This document shows, piece by piece, positions 15,696 to 25,448 of a DNA stretch of 64,000 bases (its first letter is position 1; each line of letters starts with the position of its first letter). This DNA comes from Mucilaginibacter pedocola (GTDB taxonomy: Bacteria > Bacteroidota > Bacteroidia > Sphingobacteriales > Sphingobacteriaceae), in contig NZ_MBTF01000001.1 of NCBI RefSeq assembly GCF_002013915.1, positions 806,001-870,000 of the forward strand. Reading direction: 5' to 3'. Made by a program: the position numbers and the translations under genes. The notes beneath the pieces were generated by a model. It was not told the origin of the DNA. It saw only the letters and a list, made by a program, of their open reading frames with translations, and made no database searches.

Positions 15696-18218
15696 ATGAA
15701 GCCCCTAAAAATAGCCACTCCTCTCCTGTTCATCATTTGCTTATTTACAGTGAGCGCTTTTGCGCAATCCGGTAAAAAGCACCTGAGTGTGCGCGATTCA
15801 TTGCGGCAAACCATCCTCAGGCGCGATTCGATGATGCGGAGCTTTAAACGCTCAGATACCTCCATCAACAGCCTGCTGCAAAAGATCGAGTATTACACAT
15901 CTTCCTTCAACCAAATAAAAACCAGCCTTTCGCGCAATATCGATACGGTGGATATCAGCCTGAAGCTTCCCCGTTACGAGAAGAGCGTAAGCCTGATAAA
16001 AACCCTGATAGACAACGACCGCAGCAGTACCCTGCGCTATCTGTACGCCATTCGCGATATTATCACCCGCAGCGATAAACAATTGGACATTTGGCAGGAC
16101 AGGCTTGCGGTGATCAACTCCAAACTGGTACAAAACCAAAACGAGTTATCGTCCATGGGCAGCGACCAATCGCTGAAGATACTCCCTTCTGATACCAGCC
16201 TGGCGCGGCAATACATAGCCCAAAAAATGGCTATAGATGCCAAGTATAAACGACTGGATACCACCAATAAAAAGCTACTGCTTAAAGTAGGCGCAATGCA
16301 AAACCGGGTAACATCGGTGTACATTGCCCTGATAGACCTGCGTGACCAGATAGACCTCAAAATACGCGAGTTCAGCATATCTGCCCTCTCCGACGAAGAT
16401 AATAGCATTTGGGAGATGGATAAGAATACCGACAGCACGTTTGGCACCGCCCTCAGCAAAAGCTGGACGATGAACACCAAATTGCTCACCTTCTTTTTAA
16501 CCCGCGATCCGCTCATCCATTTCGCAGGATTCCTGGTTTTGGGCTTGTTCTATTTCTGGATATTCAGCACGCACCGCAAACTGCGCCGCATAAAAGAGTC
16601 GCCGGAAACAGTACTTACACACGCACGGTTCGCGGCATACTACCCTATCGTATCAACGTTTATTGTGGCATTTGCCATTGTCCCCAATTTTTATGATCAC
16701 CCGCCGGTGGTGGTATTAGAGATATTTTTCACGGCGCTTATAGCCTCCATCCTTTACCTGGTTCATAAAACAGGGCCGCAGCCGCTATTCAAGTTTTTGG
16801 CAACGCTGTTCGGGCTTACCATGGTTTATAGCTTCAGCAACCTTTTTGTTGAGGTAAGCAATACCGATAGGGTTATTGTGCTGCTGTTGGCTATTGTAAC
16901 CGGCATAATCAGCCGCCACTTCTATAAGGTGGTAAAACAAAACCCTACCGACTACCTACCGCATACCAAAACCGTTTTGCGGGTTTTTATTATACTGCTT
17001 ATCGTATCGGCGTTGTTCAATATTTTCGGACGGGTAACGCTATCCAAGATCATTGGTGTAACAGCAGTTTACAACCTGTGGCTGGCGTTGGGTATGTACT
17101 ACCTGGTGCAAATTGTAATGCAAAGCCTGTTTATGCAGTTGGAGGCCAATAAAGATAGCAACACCTTCACCTCGTTCATCGATTTTAAAATGCTGCAAAC
17201 CAAATTCCGCAGTATTTTAACCGTATTGGCGGGGCTGCTTTGGTTGGTTATGCTCACGCAGAATTTGAGTGTGGAGGATGTGGTTTTCACAGCAATTAAA
17301 AACTTCCTGACCGAGAGCCGCAGCATTGGTGGTACCAGTACGCAGTTCACCTTTCAAAGCATCATTATATTTATTGCTGTAATATGGCTATCATCGGTAG
17401 CGGCCAAAATTATCAGTTATTTGTACGATGTGGCGGGCAAAAGCAGTACCGACATTAGCGTACTTAAAAAGAAGAACCGAACCTCTACCCTGCTCATTAA
17501 ACTGGCGGTATTTGCCATAGGCTTCCTGCTGGCGGTGACGGCTTCTGGCTTCCCGCTGGATAAAATTACCATCATCATTAGCGCCTTTGGTATCGGTATC
17601 GGTTTCGGCTTGCAGAACATCGTGAACAACCTGGTATCGGGCTTGATACTGGCCTTTGAGAAACCGGTACAGATAGGCGATATTATTGAGGTAGACACCC
17701 GCAGCGGCACCATCATGGAGATAGGCATCCGAAGCAGCAAAATAGCCACTGCCGATGGCGCCGAGGTAATTATCCCCAACGGCGACCTGATAGCCCGCCA
17801 CGTAATTAACTGGACGCTGAGCAATAACAACCGCCGCATCGAACTCATTATTGGCGTGGCCTACGGCTCGGACATAGACAAGGTAAAAACCCTGCTTACT
17901 AACCTGCTCTGCAACCGTAAGGATATTATGGATAACCCCGCCCCGCTGATATTTGTGCACAACCTCAGCGCAAGTTCGGTAGATTTCAGGCTATTGTTCT
18001 GGGCGGCAGATATCAGCACCTGGTTATCGCTCAAAAGCCATGTACTATCTGATATTTACACCATCTTCGCCAAAGAAGGCATCGAGATACCATTCCCTCA
18101 GCAGGATATTCACGTAAAGGTAGATAACGTAGTGGCAGAAACAGCCAAGAAAAACACCAAGCCACCGGGCGAAGAAGCACAACCAACAGATACGGATGTG
18201 ACGGATACGAAGGAGTAG
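15696..18218 (+). CDS. Large MscS-family mechanosensitive channel
   Basis: 840 residues from the ATG at 15696, which gives a signal peptide ending near SAFAQ (residues 1-24). The N-terminal 250 residues form a periplasmic, helix-rich domain with many Asp/Arg/Leu heptad-like stretches, as in MscK/MscM-type channels. About ten to eleven membrane helices follow (about 275-680). The pore-lining region and upper beta domain are clear: GFGIGIGFGLQNIVNNLVSG, then LAFEKPVQIGDIIEV. The soluble MscS vestibule extends to about 800, and a charged tail rich in Thr/Glu ends the protein. It releases solutes during hypo-osmotic shock. It stands alone, downstream of a quasi-repeat leader. Confidence 0.92.
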   Translation: MKPLKIATPLLFIICLFTVSAFAQSGKKHLSVRDSLRQTILRRDSMMRSFKRSDTSINSLLQKIEYYTSSFNQIKTSLSRNIDTVDISLKLPRYEKSVSLIKTLIDNDRSSTLRYLYAIRDIITRSDKQLDIWQDRLAVINSKLVQNQNELSSMGSDQSLKILPSDTSLARQYIAQKMAIDAKYKRLDTTNKKLLLKVGAMQNRVTSVYIALIDLRDQIDLKIREFSISALSDEDNSIWEMDKNTDSTFGTALSKSWTMNTKLLTFFLTRDPLIHFAGFLVLGLFYFWIFSTHRKLRRIKESPETVLTHARFAAYYPIVSTFIVAFAIVPNFYDHPPVVVLEIFFTALIASILYLVHKTGPQPLFKFLATLFGLTMVYSFSNLFVEVSNTDRVIVLLLAIVTGIISRHFYKVVKQNPTDYLPHTKTVLRVFIILLIVSALFNIFGRVTLSKIIGVTAVYNLWLALGMYYLVQIVMQSLFMQLEANKDSNTFTSFIDFKMLQTKFRSILTVLAGLLWLVMLTQNLSVEDVVFTAIKNFLTESRSIGGTSTQFTFQSIIIFIAVIWLSSVAAKIISYLYDVAGKSSTDISVLKKKNRTSTLLIKLAVFAIGFLLAVTASGFPLDKITIIISAFGIGIGFGLQNIVNNLVSGLILAFEKPVQIGDIIEVDTRSGTIMEIGIRSSKIATADGAEVIIPNGDLIARHVINWTLSNNNRRIELIIGVAYGSDIDKVKTLLTNLLCNRKDIMDNPAPLIFVHNLSASSVDFRLLFWAADISTWLSLKSHVLSDIYTIFAKEGIEIPFPQQDIHVKVDNVVAETAKKNTKPPGEEAQPTDTDVTDTKE

Positions 18219-18223
18219 TGTGG

Positions 18224-18395
18224 CAACAGATTCCCTCCCTCGGGAGGGGTGAGGCTGACAAGTGCAAAGGCAGGGAGGGGTTAGGGACTATGCTAAGCGG
18301 ATTTGCATTTTCGCAAACCCCTACCTCCTCCTTCCCTCCATCGGAGTCCTCCGCCGGACCAAGGAAGGAATCGCACGCGCCCCTCGCTTCTATTT
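18224..18395. repeat. Intergenic CCCTCCCTCGGGAGGG element
   Basis: A short palindrome CCCTCCCTCGGGAGGG is followed by GGGAGGGGTTAGGG, and 50 nt later by AACCCCTACCTCCTCCTTCC, forming a long imperfect hairpin. It lies between the convergent MscS and glycosyltransferase genes and may terminate both (inference). Confidence 0.6.
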
Positions 18396-18403
18396 TACCT
18401 GCT

Positions 18404-19444
18404 CTATCTCAACGCCTTCTTATCCAACTCGCTGAACTTCCTCTTCTTCCCCACAAAAAAATCCCACACAATGCTGCGCGAGTAATAACCGGTTAGGTTT
18501 TGCCAGGCAATGCCTTTTACCTTTAAGCTATTGGGCTTTGTTTTCCAAAACAACCGGCGTACAAAGTTTTGGTGTGCTCGGCTAATGGCCCAGGCATTTT
18601 TACCTTTCCCTTCAGCCAGGAATTTCGCAAGTGCCAGCAGGTCCAGCCAGAAGCGGATGCCTATTACCCATAATGCGCGCCAAAAGCTAAGGTTATTCTT
18701 CAGCATCAGCAGGTTGTTGCGGAAGTTGAGGTAAGTTTTAAAAGGGCTTTCGGCATTGAGGGTACCGCCGCCCACGTGATAAACTACCGAATGGGGACAA
18801 TACATTACTTTGTAACCCATATTCTTCAATCGCCAGCAAAGGTCAATCTCCTCCATGTGGGCAAAAAAGGTTTCATCGAGCCCACCGGCAGCATGCCATA
18901 AATCTTTGCGGATAAATAGTGCTGCGCCCGATACCCAAAATACTTCCTGCTGTGTGTCGTATTGCCCTTTGTCCTCTTCCAATTCATCAAATATGCGGCC
19001 GCGGCAAAACAGGTAACCAAATTGGTCCATAAAACCACCTGCGGCACCTGCGTATTCAAAATGCGTTTGCTGCGCGAATGATTTTAGCTTCGGCCCTGCC
19101 GCGCCTATCTTCGCATCGCTTTCCATCAGGGCAATAACCGGCTCTATCCAGTTAGGCGTAACTTCCACATCGGTATTCAGCAGTACGTAGTAATCTGCCT
19201 CCACCTGTGTAAGTATGCGGTTATAGCCACCTGTAAAGCCGTAATTTTCGTTATTTTCTATTATCCGCACCAATGGGTAGCGCGATTGTACAAATGCCAC
19301 AGAGCCGTCTGTAGAGGCATTATCAGCCACTACAATGTCCAAGTTGGTGTAGGTTGATGCCAATACACTGGGCAAAAACTGCTCGAGGTGTTTAATGCCG
19401 TTCCAGTTGAGTATTACAACGGCAACTTTGGGGGCAGTACTCAT
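18404..19444 (-). CDS. Family 2 glycosyltransferase (rhamnosyl/galactosyl-transferase-like)
   Basis: 346 residues. The GT-A fold is shown by VAVVILNWNGIKHLEQFL, DIVVADNASTDGS, YVLLNTDVEVTPNW (a metal-binding DxD equivalent) and VFWVSGAALFIRKD with MEEIDLCWRLKNMGY, the pattern of WcaA/RfbN-like glycosyltransferases. A hydrophobic stretch near 250-275 may anchor it to the membrane. Its ATG overlaps the TGA of the lipid acyltransferase gene by four bases (ATGA), so the two are coupled and likely act together on cell-surface glycolipid or lipid A. Donor and acceptor are unknown. Confidence 0.9.
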   Translation of the reverse strand: MSTAPKVAVVILNWNGIKHLEQFLPSVLASTYTNLDIVVADNASTDGSVAFVQSRYPLVRIIENNENYGFTGGYNRILTQVEADYYVLLNTDVEVTPNWIEPVIALMESDAKIGAAGPKLKSFAQQTHFEYAGAAGGFMDQFGYLFCRGRIFDELEEDKGQYDTQQEVFWVSGAALFIRKDLWHAAGGLDETFFAHMEEIDLCWRLKNMGYKVMYCPHSVVYHVGGGTLNAESPFKTYLNFRNNLLMLKNNLSFWRALWVIGIRFWLDLLALAKFLAEGKGKNAWAISRAHQNFVRRLFWKTKPNSLKVKGIAWQNLTGYYSRSIVWDFFVGKKRKFSELDKKALR

Positions 19445-20325
19445 TTCTTGTAATCCTCCGGCTTAAACTTCCAGCGCCTGTGGCTCCAAAGCCAGTATTG
19501 CGGGGTTTCCTGTATCTGCTTTTCCAAATAAGCTACGTGGGTGTTAGTAATTTCGTATTGGGCGGTTTCTTTCGGGTTATCTATCAGAGGCACCAGTTCA
19601 TAGGTATAATGGCCGCGTTTAACGCATTCAATACGGTAGAACATAACGGCGGCATCTGTCATTTTCGCTATTTTCTCAATCCCTAAAAAAACCGCTGTTG
19701 GTTGGTTTAAAAATTGGGTAAAATAAGTCACCTCGTTCACGCCCGGCGTTTGGTCGGACGCCAGCACGCTTACCGTAAGCTCATCCTTCAGTGATATCAT
19801 GGTGCGCAGGGTTTGCTTCATGGTTACCAGCATAGAGCCGAAACGCGCGCGTTGCTTATTCAAAAACGCATCGAAATTGGGGTTATTCAATGGCTTGTAT
19901 ACAATAATGGTTTTCTTATCGGTAAGCATGCCAAAGGCCAGGGCCGACATTTCCCAGTTACCATAATGCCCCGCTGCAGCAATAATGCTTCTCCCTTTTT
20001 TGAAGTATTCTTCCACAATTTCGGGGTTCTTCATGTGCATGCGTTTGCGCAGCTCTTTTTCCGAAATGCTTATCATTTTCACCGTTTCTACCAGCAAATC
20101 GGCCATGTAATGGAAGTATTGCTTCTCTATTTTAAGGCGTTCGGCATCGCTTTTTTCGGGGAAGGCATTTTGCAAATTGGTGCGCACTACATGGCGGCGG
20201 TACTTAATGCCATGGTACAGCAACAGGTAAATACCGTCGGCCAATAAATACATAAACCAAAAGGGCAATAGCGAAAATAGGTACCAAAAAAATATCCCTA
20301 TGTTGTCCGCCGCTTTTTTTAACAT
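19441..20325 (-). CDS. LpxL/HtrB-family lysophospholipid (lipid A) acyltransferase
   Basis: 294 residues from the ATG at 20325, which begins the amphipathic N-terminus expected (MLKKAADNIGIFF); an upstream start adds 10 residues. The family transfers a secondary acyl chain to a lipid A precursor at the inner membrane. An N-terminal membrane helix (about 12-35) is followed by the catalytic HX4E motif HYGNWE near residue 130, and by segments such as SDQTPG and PTAVFLGIEKIAK typical of LpxL proteins. It precedes and overlaps the GT2 gene and diverges from the WbqC gene. Confidence 0.9.
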   Translation of the reverse strand: MLKKAADNIGIFFWYLFSLLPFWFMYLLADGIYLLLYHGIKYRRHVVRTNLQNAFPEKSDAERLKIEKQYFHYMADLLVETVKMISISEKELRKRMHMKNPEIVEEYFKKGRSIIAAAGHYGNWEMSALAFGMLTDKKTIIVYKPLNNPNFDAFLNKQRARFGSMLVTMKQTLRTMISLKDELTVSVLASDQTPGVNEVTYFTQFLNQPTAVFLGIEKIAKMTDAAVMFYRIECVKRGHYTYELVPLIDNPKETAQYEITNTHVAYLEKQIQETPQYWLWSHRRWKFKPEDYKK

Positions 20326-20366
20326 TATTTTAACCAATTTTGCCGGCACAAACATAAAAAATATAT

Positions 20367-20978
20367 ATGATTGAGAATGGTGCTGTTTTCCCCCTCTTCT
20401 ACCTGCCGCCGGTTGAGTACTTTAGCCGCCTAACGCAGTTTAAACCCAATGTGCTGATAGAAAAGGAAGAACATTTCCCCAAGCAAACTTACCGCAACCG
20501 CGCTACCATCTATTCGCCCGATGGCCCGCTTGACCTTACCGTGCCGGTAATAAAGGGTGCCAAAAACCACACCAAACTAAAGGATGTGCGCATCAGTTAC
20601 GATTTTAGGTGGCAACGCCTGCACTGGATGAGCCTGCAGGGATGCTACCGCCGCTCGGCCTATTTTGAATATTATGAAAGCGATTTTGCCCTGTTCTACG
20701 AAAAGCAATTCGACTTTCTGCTCGAATACAATACCCAACTCCTCGAGCTATTACTGCGCCTGCTGAAGATAAAAATGCCCCTGCAGTTTACCGAAACCTA
20801 CGAGGCCGAATACCCTACCCTTACCGACCTGCGTAGCGCCATGAGCGCAAAAACTCCTTCGGCGGTGGAACAAAAGCCCTACTTTCAGGTTTTTGAGGAG
20901 CGTGGAGGCTTTATAAAAAATCTGAGCATTGCCGACCTGCTGTTTAACCAGGGGCCGCAAGCCATAAACTATCTGTAA
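20367..20978 (+). CDS. WbqC family protein
   Basis: 203 residues. The N-terminus (FPLFYLPPVEYFSRL), LTVPVIKGAKNHTKLKDVRISYDFRW and WQRLHWMSLQGCYRRSAYFEYY are typical of the WbqC-like family, which in other bacteria sits in O-antigen clusters and is suspected to modify sugars. No catalytic residues are established for the family. Its TAA is immediately followed by the ATG of corA (TAAATG), so the two genes are coupled. Confidence 0.85.
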   Translation: MIENGAVFPLFYLPPVEYFSRLTQFKPNVLIEKEEHFPKQTYRNRATIYSPDGPLDLTVPVIKGAKNHTKLKDVRISYDFRWQRLHWMSLQGCYRRSAYFEYYESDFALFYEKQFDFLLEYNTQLLELLLRLLKIKMPLQFTETYEAEYPTLTDLRSAMSAKTPSAVEQKPYFQVFEERGGFIKNLSIADLLFNQGPQAINYL

Positions 20979-22103
20979 ATGGGCAACTTTAACCGGAGGG
21001 TACACTTAAAACGGCATAAAGAGAAATTTGAAGTGGGCGCCCGCCCGGGTACTATTGCTATACCCGAAGGTGCGCTAAAACCGCAGATCATCATCTATTC
21101 GTTTAACGAAACCGACCTGCAAACCACTAAAAACTGCGATATGAAAGACATAACGCAGCAAATAAAAAAGTGCAGTAACCACACCCACTGGATAAAGATA
21201 AATGGCCTTGGCGATGCTAAACTGATCGAAGATATTGGCACCTTTTTGGGCATAAACCAACTGGTGCTGGAAGATATTGTAAATACCCACCAGCGCCCCA
21301 AATTTGATGAGTATGAGGGCTACGTTTTTGGCACCAGCCGCATTATCTACTTTAACGATGATGGCGAATTGGTGAACTGCCAATTTAGCGGCATAGTAAA
21401 GGACAACATAGTGATCAGCTTTGAGGAAAGCCATCTTGATTACTTTGAGCCGATAAAGATTCGGCTGAAGGCCGGTAAAGGCAGCATCCGCACGGCCGGG
21501 CCTGGCTATATATTTTATGCCCTTACCGATACCATACTGGACAATTACTTTGTAGTACTATCTGAACTGGGCGACCGCATAGACCAAACCGAAGATAAGC
21601 TTTACGAGCGCCCCGATAAGAGCATTATGTTTGATGCGCAGCAACTGAAGCGTACACTCATCATCATCCGCCGAAGCTGCTGGCCCGAGCGCGATAAGAT
21701 AAACGATATGATACGCAGCGAAAGCGAACTCATCACCAAAGATGTAAAGCTTTACCTGCGCGATGCTTACGACCATTGTATACAGGCCATGGATATGGTA
21801 GAGAGCTACAAAGAGGTAACCAGCAGCATTATAGACCTTTACCTGAGCATGGTAAGCAACCGCATGAACGAGATCATGAAAGTGCTCACCATCATTTCGG
21901 TAGTGTTTATCCCGCTAACCTTTATTGCCGGAATCTACGGAATGAACTTTAGCCGTACCGATGATAAAGGGCACCTAATACCTGATAATATGCCGGAGTT
22001 ATACTGGCCACACGGTTATATCTACGCGCTCATCCTGATGTTCGGCATCGGCTTTGGCTTGCTTTTCGTTTTCTGGAAAAAAGGGTGGTTTAATAAGTTG
22101 TAA
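20979..22103 (+). CDS. corA: CorA-type magnesium/cobalt transporter
   Basis: 374 residues. A large cytoplasmic N-terminal domain ends in two membrane helices at the C-terminus (about 305-330 and 345-365), with the selectivity motif GMN in GIYGMNF. The start at 20979 is supported because the first 40 residues (HKEKFEVGARPGTIAIPEGA) correspond to the N-terminus of Thermotoga-type CorA. It forms a pentamer that imports Mg2+ (some relatives carry Co2+). It is coupled to the WbqC gene with no gap. Confidence 0.94.
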   Translation: MGNFNRRVHLKRHKEKFEVGARPGTIAIPEGALKPQIIIYSFNETDLQTTKNCDMKDITQQIKKCSNHTHWIKINGLGDAKLIEDIGTFLGINQLVLEDIVNTHQRPKFDEYEGYVFGTSRIIYFNDDGELVNCQFSGIVKDNIVISFEESHLDYFEPIKIRLKAGKGSIRTAGPGYIFYALTDTILDNYFVVLSELGDRIDQTEDKLYERPDKSIMFDAQQLKRTLIIIRRSCWPERDKINDMIRSESELITKDVKLYLRDAYDHCIQAMDMVESYKEVTSSIIDLYLSMVSNRMNEIMKVLTIISVVFIPLTFIAGIYGMNFSRTDDKGHLIPDNMPELYWPHGYIYALILMFGIGFGLLFVFWKKGWFNKL

Positions 22104-22118
22104 AAGATACTTTTAGAA

Positions 22119-22487
22119 TCAATCAGAAACTATTGGGAACATTACTGGTATTGCGAATGTCAGTTTATTATTCACTGATGTATTGACTTCATTTTTCCCA
22201 CCTGCTCCGATACCAACAACACCAGCCATTACTTTCAATCGACCACCTATTTCTGATTTTTCATTTGCATCAATAATCAAGTCGAATTTTAGAACAGAGA
22301 CTGTCCCGCTATTTTGTCCTCCGGAATCGATTTTATATGTTATTCCGTCAGGTGCGCCTATCGTTTGAATTATTTTCGGATTAACTATGCATCCTTTATC
22401 CGCATTCAAACTTTGAGCTTGAATTATCCCCTCCGTTATCTGAGTTATAGCCTCTGATATAAAGTCTTTTAAATTAATGCTACCCAT
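22119..22487 (-). CDS. Hypothetical small protein, possible peptidase-co-occurring domain
   Basis: 122 residues without signal peptide or membrane helix. It starts with an amphipathic helix (LKDFISEAITQITEGIIQAQ), then beta-strand-rich sequence with VLKFDLIIDA and a Gly-rich stretch GVVGIGAGGKNE, and ends NKLTFAIPVMFP. This layout (helix, then strands, with a repeated hydrophobic pattern) resembles small trypsin-co-occurring-type domains, but I cannot confirm membership. It is convergent with corA, 15 nt apart, and its sequence is more AT-rich than its neighbours, suggesting later acquisition. Confidence 0.6.
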   Translation of the reverse strand: MGSINLKDFISEAITQITEGIIQAQSLNADKGCIVNPKIIQTIGAPDGITYKIDSGGQNSGTVSVLKFDLIIDANEKSEIGGRLKVMAGVVGIGAGGKNEVNTSVNNKLTFAIPVMFPIVSD

Positions 22488-22521
22488 ACTTGTTTGTCAA
22501 AATTTATTAACACAAAAGACA

Positions 22522-23628
22522 TTACGCCCACTTCTCCTTCAACCACTTCCTTACCGGCTCATCGTACAACTTCAGCGCAGCATAGGCCAACACAAAAAAG
22601 AATACGAACAGCCCAATAGCTACAGGTATAACCACTGATGCTTCGGGTTTGGCTTTGGCTATCCAGAACGTGTAAACGTAGATGAAAGGATAATGTACGA
22701 TGTAGATGGGGTATGAAATATCGCCGGAGAATTTGCAGAGCTTTGCCCAGCGTCCCTCTATAGTCCCCCCAGCCCCTGCCGCTACAATGATAGGGAAAAC
22801 AATAATGATACAAAGCGCATCGTAGTAACCGTTCCAGCTATATCACGGGAAAAAGAACGCCGCTGCCAATAACAATGAGCAAACGGTATAAGCCATAGGC
22901 ACACGTATCATTTTACCGGTGCGGTACAACAGCAAACCGGCAAAGAACGGAAACATCATGCGCACCGGTGCTATGAAAATATTGGGGTACCCCGTTGCGC
23001 CCTCGCCCTTGAACCATTTGGCAATAAAAGCCGACTGTACATCGCCATAGCCCCAGCCGGTACCAACATCGCCATGATCTACCGATACTACCAACAGCAC
23101 TACACCACTGATAAATACCAAAGCCCACAAGGCAGTTTTCTTTAATTTACGGCCTATGATGGCGTAGAGGATATTGGCCAAATACTCCTGCATCAGGCTC
23201 CAGCACGGGCCGTCAAGCGGGTGGCTTTCGCCCCAGCCGCGTACATCCGTGGGTGCCGGCAGCAGTGTAAGCCCGAAGAGTATTACTATGGCGAACTTAC
23301 CAATATCGACCACCTGCATATCCTTATAAGGGTCGAACCAGAAAACTATCGCCCCTATCACAGTGCCCAATATCACCAGCGGATGCAAGCGCATTACCCT
23401 TATTTTAAAGAATTGCCCAATGGTCATACCTTTTGCCCAACGGTCGTCGTAAGCGTAGCCTACCACAAAGCCCGATAACAGGTAGAAAAAATCTACCGCC
23501 AGGTAGCCGTGGTGCATAGGGTGTTTGGGTAATTCGGGGAAAAAGCCCTCCAGCAAATGGAAAGCAACAACTAAAATAGCAGCAGTGCCGCGCAGCCCAT
23601 CCAGGATGGGGTAATGGGGTTTACTCAC
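22522..23628 (-). pseudogene. Acyltransferase 3 (OafA/YrhL-like), interrupted by one in-frame TGA
   Basis: The open part (23628 to 22843, 261 residues) starts HYPILDGLRGTAAILVVAFH, the acyltransferase 3 hallmark, with LLSGFVVGY and about seven helices. It ends at TGA (22845-22843) after AAAFFFP. The same frame continues without any further stop to TAA at 22522: YSWNGYYDALCIIIVFP, then FSGDISYPIYIVHYPF, then KLYDEPVRKWLKE, exactly the expected C-terminal helices and tail. The full frame has 368 codons, normal for the family. One nonsense base change, or a sequencing error, is the simplest reading. These proteins O-acylate surface sugars. Confidence 0.88.
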
Positions 23629-23654
23629 AAAAGTTTAATAAATGGTTTATAGGC

Positions 23655-23830
23655 GGAAGATACTATTCGATGTGCAGATGTGCAAACTAATCGATGTGCA
23701 AATGTGCAGATTTCACATGTGCAGATGAAGTTGCTATGAACGATGAACTATCATCCACGAATCACTCCCATCGGTGAAATCAAAATAAATCAGTGGAATC
23801 GGTGAAAAGAGAATCGGTGGAATCTAATAA
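23655..23830. repeat. Intergenic quasi-repeats (ATGTGCAGATGTGCA; GTGAAATC/GTGGAATC)
   Basis: First a tract of four near-copies of GATGTGCAGATGTGCAAA with a reverse-complement-like TTTCACATGTGCAGATG. Then CGGTGAAATC, CAGTGGAATCGGTGAAAAG and CGGTGGAATC. Similar GTGAAATC units appear again 3' of the next gene at 24385-24420. No gene is visible here. Confidence 0.6.
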
Positions 23831-23918
23831 AATAATATCGTTCAAGTTAATTTTATCTAACTCGTTAAAATTCAGCCATAATAGTAATATCTTTACCGAA
23901 ACCCTACACAATTCCCCT

Positions 23919-24365
23919 ATGGCCGCCTTTCACTTCTCTGAAAAGATAATTATTAATAAATCCGCCGAAACAGTATTCGATTATAGCCAGGATTATAACA
24001 AACGTTTAGAATGGGATACTTTCCTGAAAAAAGCCGAATTGGTTAACGGAGCTACGGAGGTCGACAAAGGTGTAAAGGCATGGTGCGTATCAAAAAACGG
24101 CATAGGTATGGAAACCCGCTATGTAACCTACAGCCGCCCATGGACAACCGCTATTAAAATGACCAAAGGCCCCTACATGTTCAAAACCTTCGCCGGCTCG
24201 TGGACGTTCAGGAACACCGAAGATGGAAAATCAAAAGTCACCTTCTTTTACAACTACAGGCTGCGGTTCCCGTTTACCATTATCGGCCCGTTTATAAAAA
24301 ACAACCTGCGCAGTAACGTGCGCGAACGCCTGCGCGGCCTCAAAAAATGCGTAGAAGCGGCGTAA
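23919..24365 (+). CDS. SRPBCC (START-like) family protein
   Basis: 148 residues from the ATG at 23919; a longer reading frame would run into the quasi-repeat tract. The pattern FSEKIIINKSAETVFDYSQD, then RLEWDTFLKKAELV, is that of polyketide-cyclase/START-like lipid-binding domains, with the long C-terminal helix (NNLRSNVRERLRGLKKCVE). These bind hydrophobic ligands in a helix-grip cavity; the ligand is unknown. It is flanked by two repeats of the same GTGAAATC type. Confidence 0.82.
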   Translation: MAAFHFSEKIIINKSAETVFDYSQDYNKRLEWDTFLKKAELVNGATEVDKGVKAWCVSKNGIGMETRYVTYSRPWTTAIKMTKGPYMFKTFAGSWTFRNTEDGKSKVTFFYNYRLRFPFTIIGPFIKNNLRSNVRERLRGLKKCVEAA

Positions 24366-24477
24366 CATCGTTGCTACCATTTTTCAATCGGTGAAATCAT
24401 ATAACATCGGTGAAATCGGTGCCAATAAAACTATTTAACCGCGTCGCCTGTTACCATAGCAACCATTATAACAAAAT

Positions 24478-25419
24478 ATGTTTGCTACAAAAGATCATCA
24501 ATATTTCCAGGTTTCGCAGGGTGTATGGGGGCTTAGGCTACTGTATGTAAATGTGTATATGATAGCCAACCGCCGCGGCGCGGGTAAAGGCTGGGTTTTG
24601 GTAGACACCGGCCCCAAAGGTTCCGAAGAAAAGATCATAGATATGGCCGAAGCTTTATTCGGTCCCGGTACGCGCCCATCCGCCATAGTGCTTACTCACG
24701 GGCACGCCGACCATGCCGGCTCTGTTACCGAACTGCTGAAAGTTTGGCGGGTGCCGGTATACGCCCACCCGATGGAAACTCCCTATTTAACAGGAAGGTC
24801 AGAATACCCACCTGTTGACCCACGGGCAGGTGGCGGGTTAATGACCTATTTATCGGTATTATTCTCTACCAAACCTATCAACATCAGCCGCAGCCTGGTA
24901 GAGATAGACCCATACGACGGCATCCCCGAACTACCCGAGTGGAAAGTGATACACACGCCGGGCCATACCCCGGGGCATATATCGCTGTTTATGCCGCTGA
25001 ATACAACGCTTATAGCCGGCGATGCCTTTACCACCACGCAAGCCGAATCAGCCTGGCATTTGGCGCTTTACAAAAAGAAACTGAGCGGCCCGCCAAAATA
25101 TATTACTACCGATTGGATAGCCGCGGGTAAATCGGTACGTAAACTCGCTTCGCTACAACCACGAATAGCGGCAACAGGTCACGGCCCCGTAATGCGCGGG
25201 CGCGAATTAACTACAGAACTTAGCCTGCTGGCCAATCGTTTTGAAGAACTTGCCGTACCCAGCGAAGGGCGTTATGTGGGCCGCGCTGCCGTAAGTGATG
25301 CACGAGGTGTGCGCTTTATTCCGCCTGCACCAAACAGTAAACGCACCAAAGCAGCATTGGGTATTGCCGCGGCGTTATTCGGCTTTTTAGTGGTAAGCAA
25401 AGCGGTAAAATTGTGGTAG
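24478..25419 (+). CDS. MBL-fold metallo-hydrolase
   Basis: 313 residues. The metallo-beta-lactamase metal-binding motif THGHADHAGS lies near residues 75-84. Further ligands are IHTPGHTPGHISLFMP (near 158) and LIAGDAFTT, and a late His in ATGHGPVM. The C-terminal 30 residues end in a hydrophobic segment (LGIAAALFGFLVVSK) that could anchor it in the membrane. It probably hydrolyses a lactone, thioester or phosphodiester; the substrate is unknown. No operon partner is evident. Confidence 0.88.
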   Translation: MFATKDHQYFQVSQGVWGLRLLYVNVYMIANRRGAGKGWVLVDTGPKGSEEKIIDMAEALFGPGTRPSAIVLTHGHADHAGSVTELLKVWRVPVYAHPMETPYLTGRSEYPPVDPRAGGGLMTYLSVLFSTKPINISRSLVEIDPYDGIPELPEWKVIHTPGHTPGHISLFMPLNTTLIAGDAFTTTQAESAWHLALYKKKLSGPPKYITTDWIAAGKSVRKLASLQPRIAATGHGPVMRGRELTTELSLLANRFEELAVPSEGRYVGRAAVSDARGVRFIPPAPNSKRTKAALGIAAALFGFLVVSKAVKLW

Positions 25420-25448
25420 CCCCGCGGTAATTTGGCTATGTTTGCCCC

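Noticed and set aside
22559..22813. Separate small gene behind the acyltransferase
   Set aside because: It is an out-of-frame shadow; the true continuation is the in-frame C-terminal part after the TGA codon.
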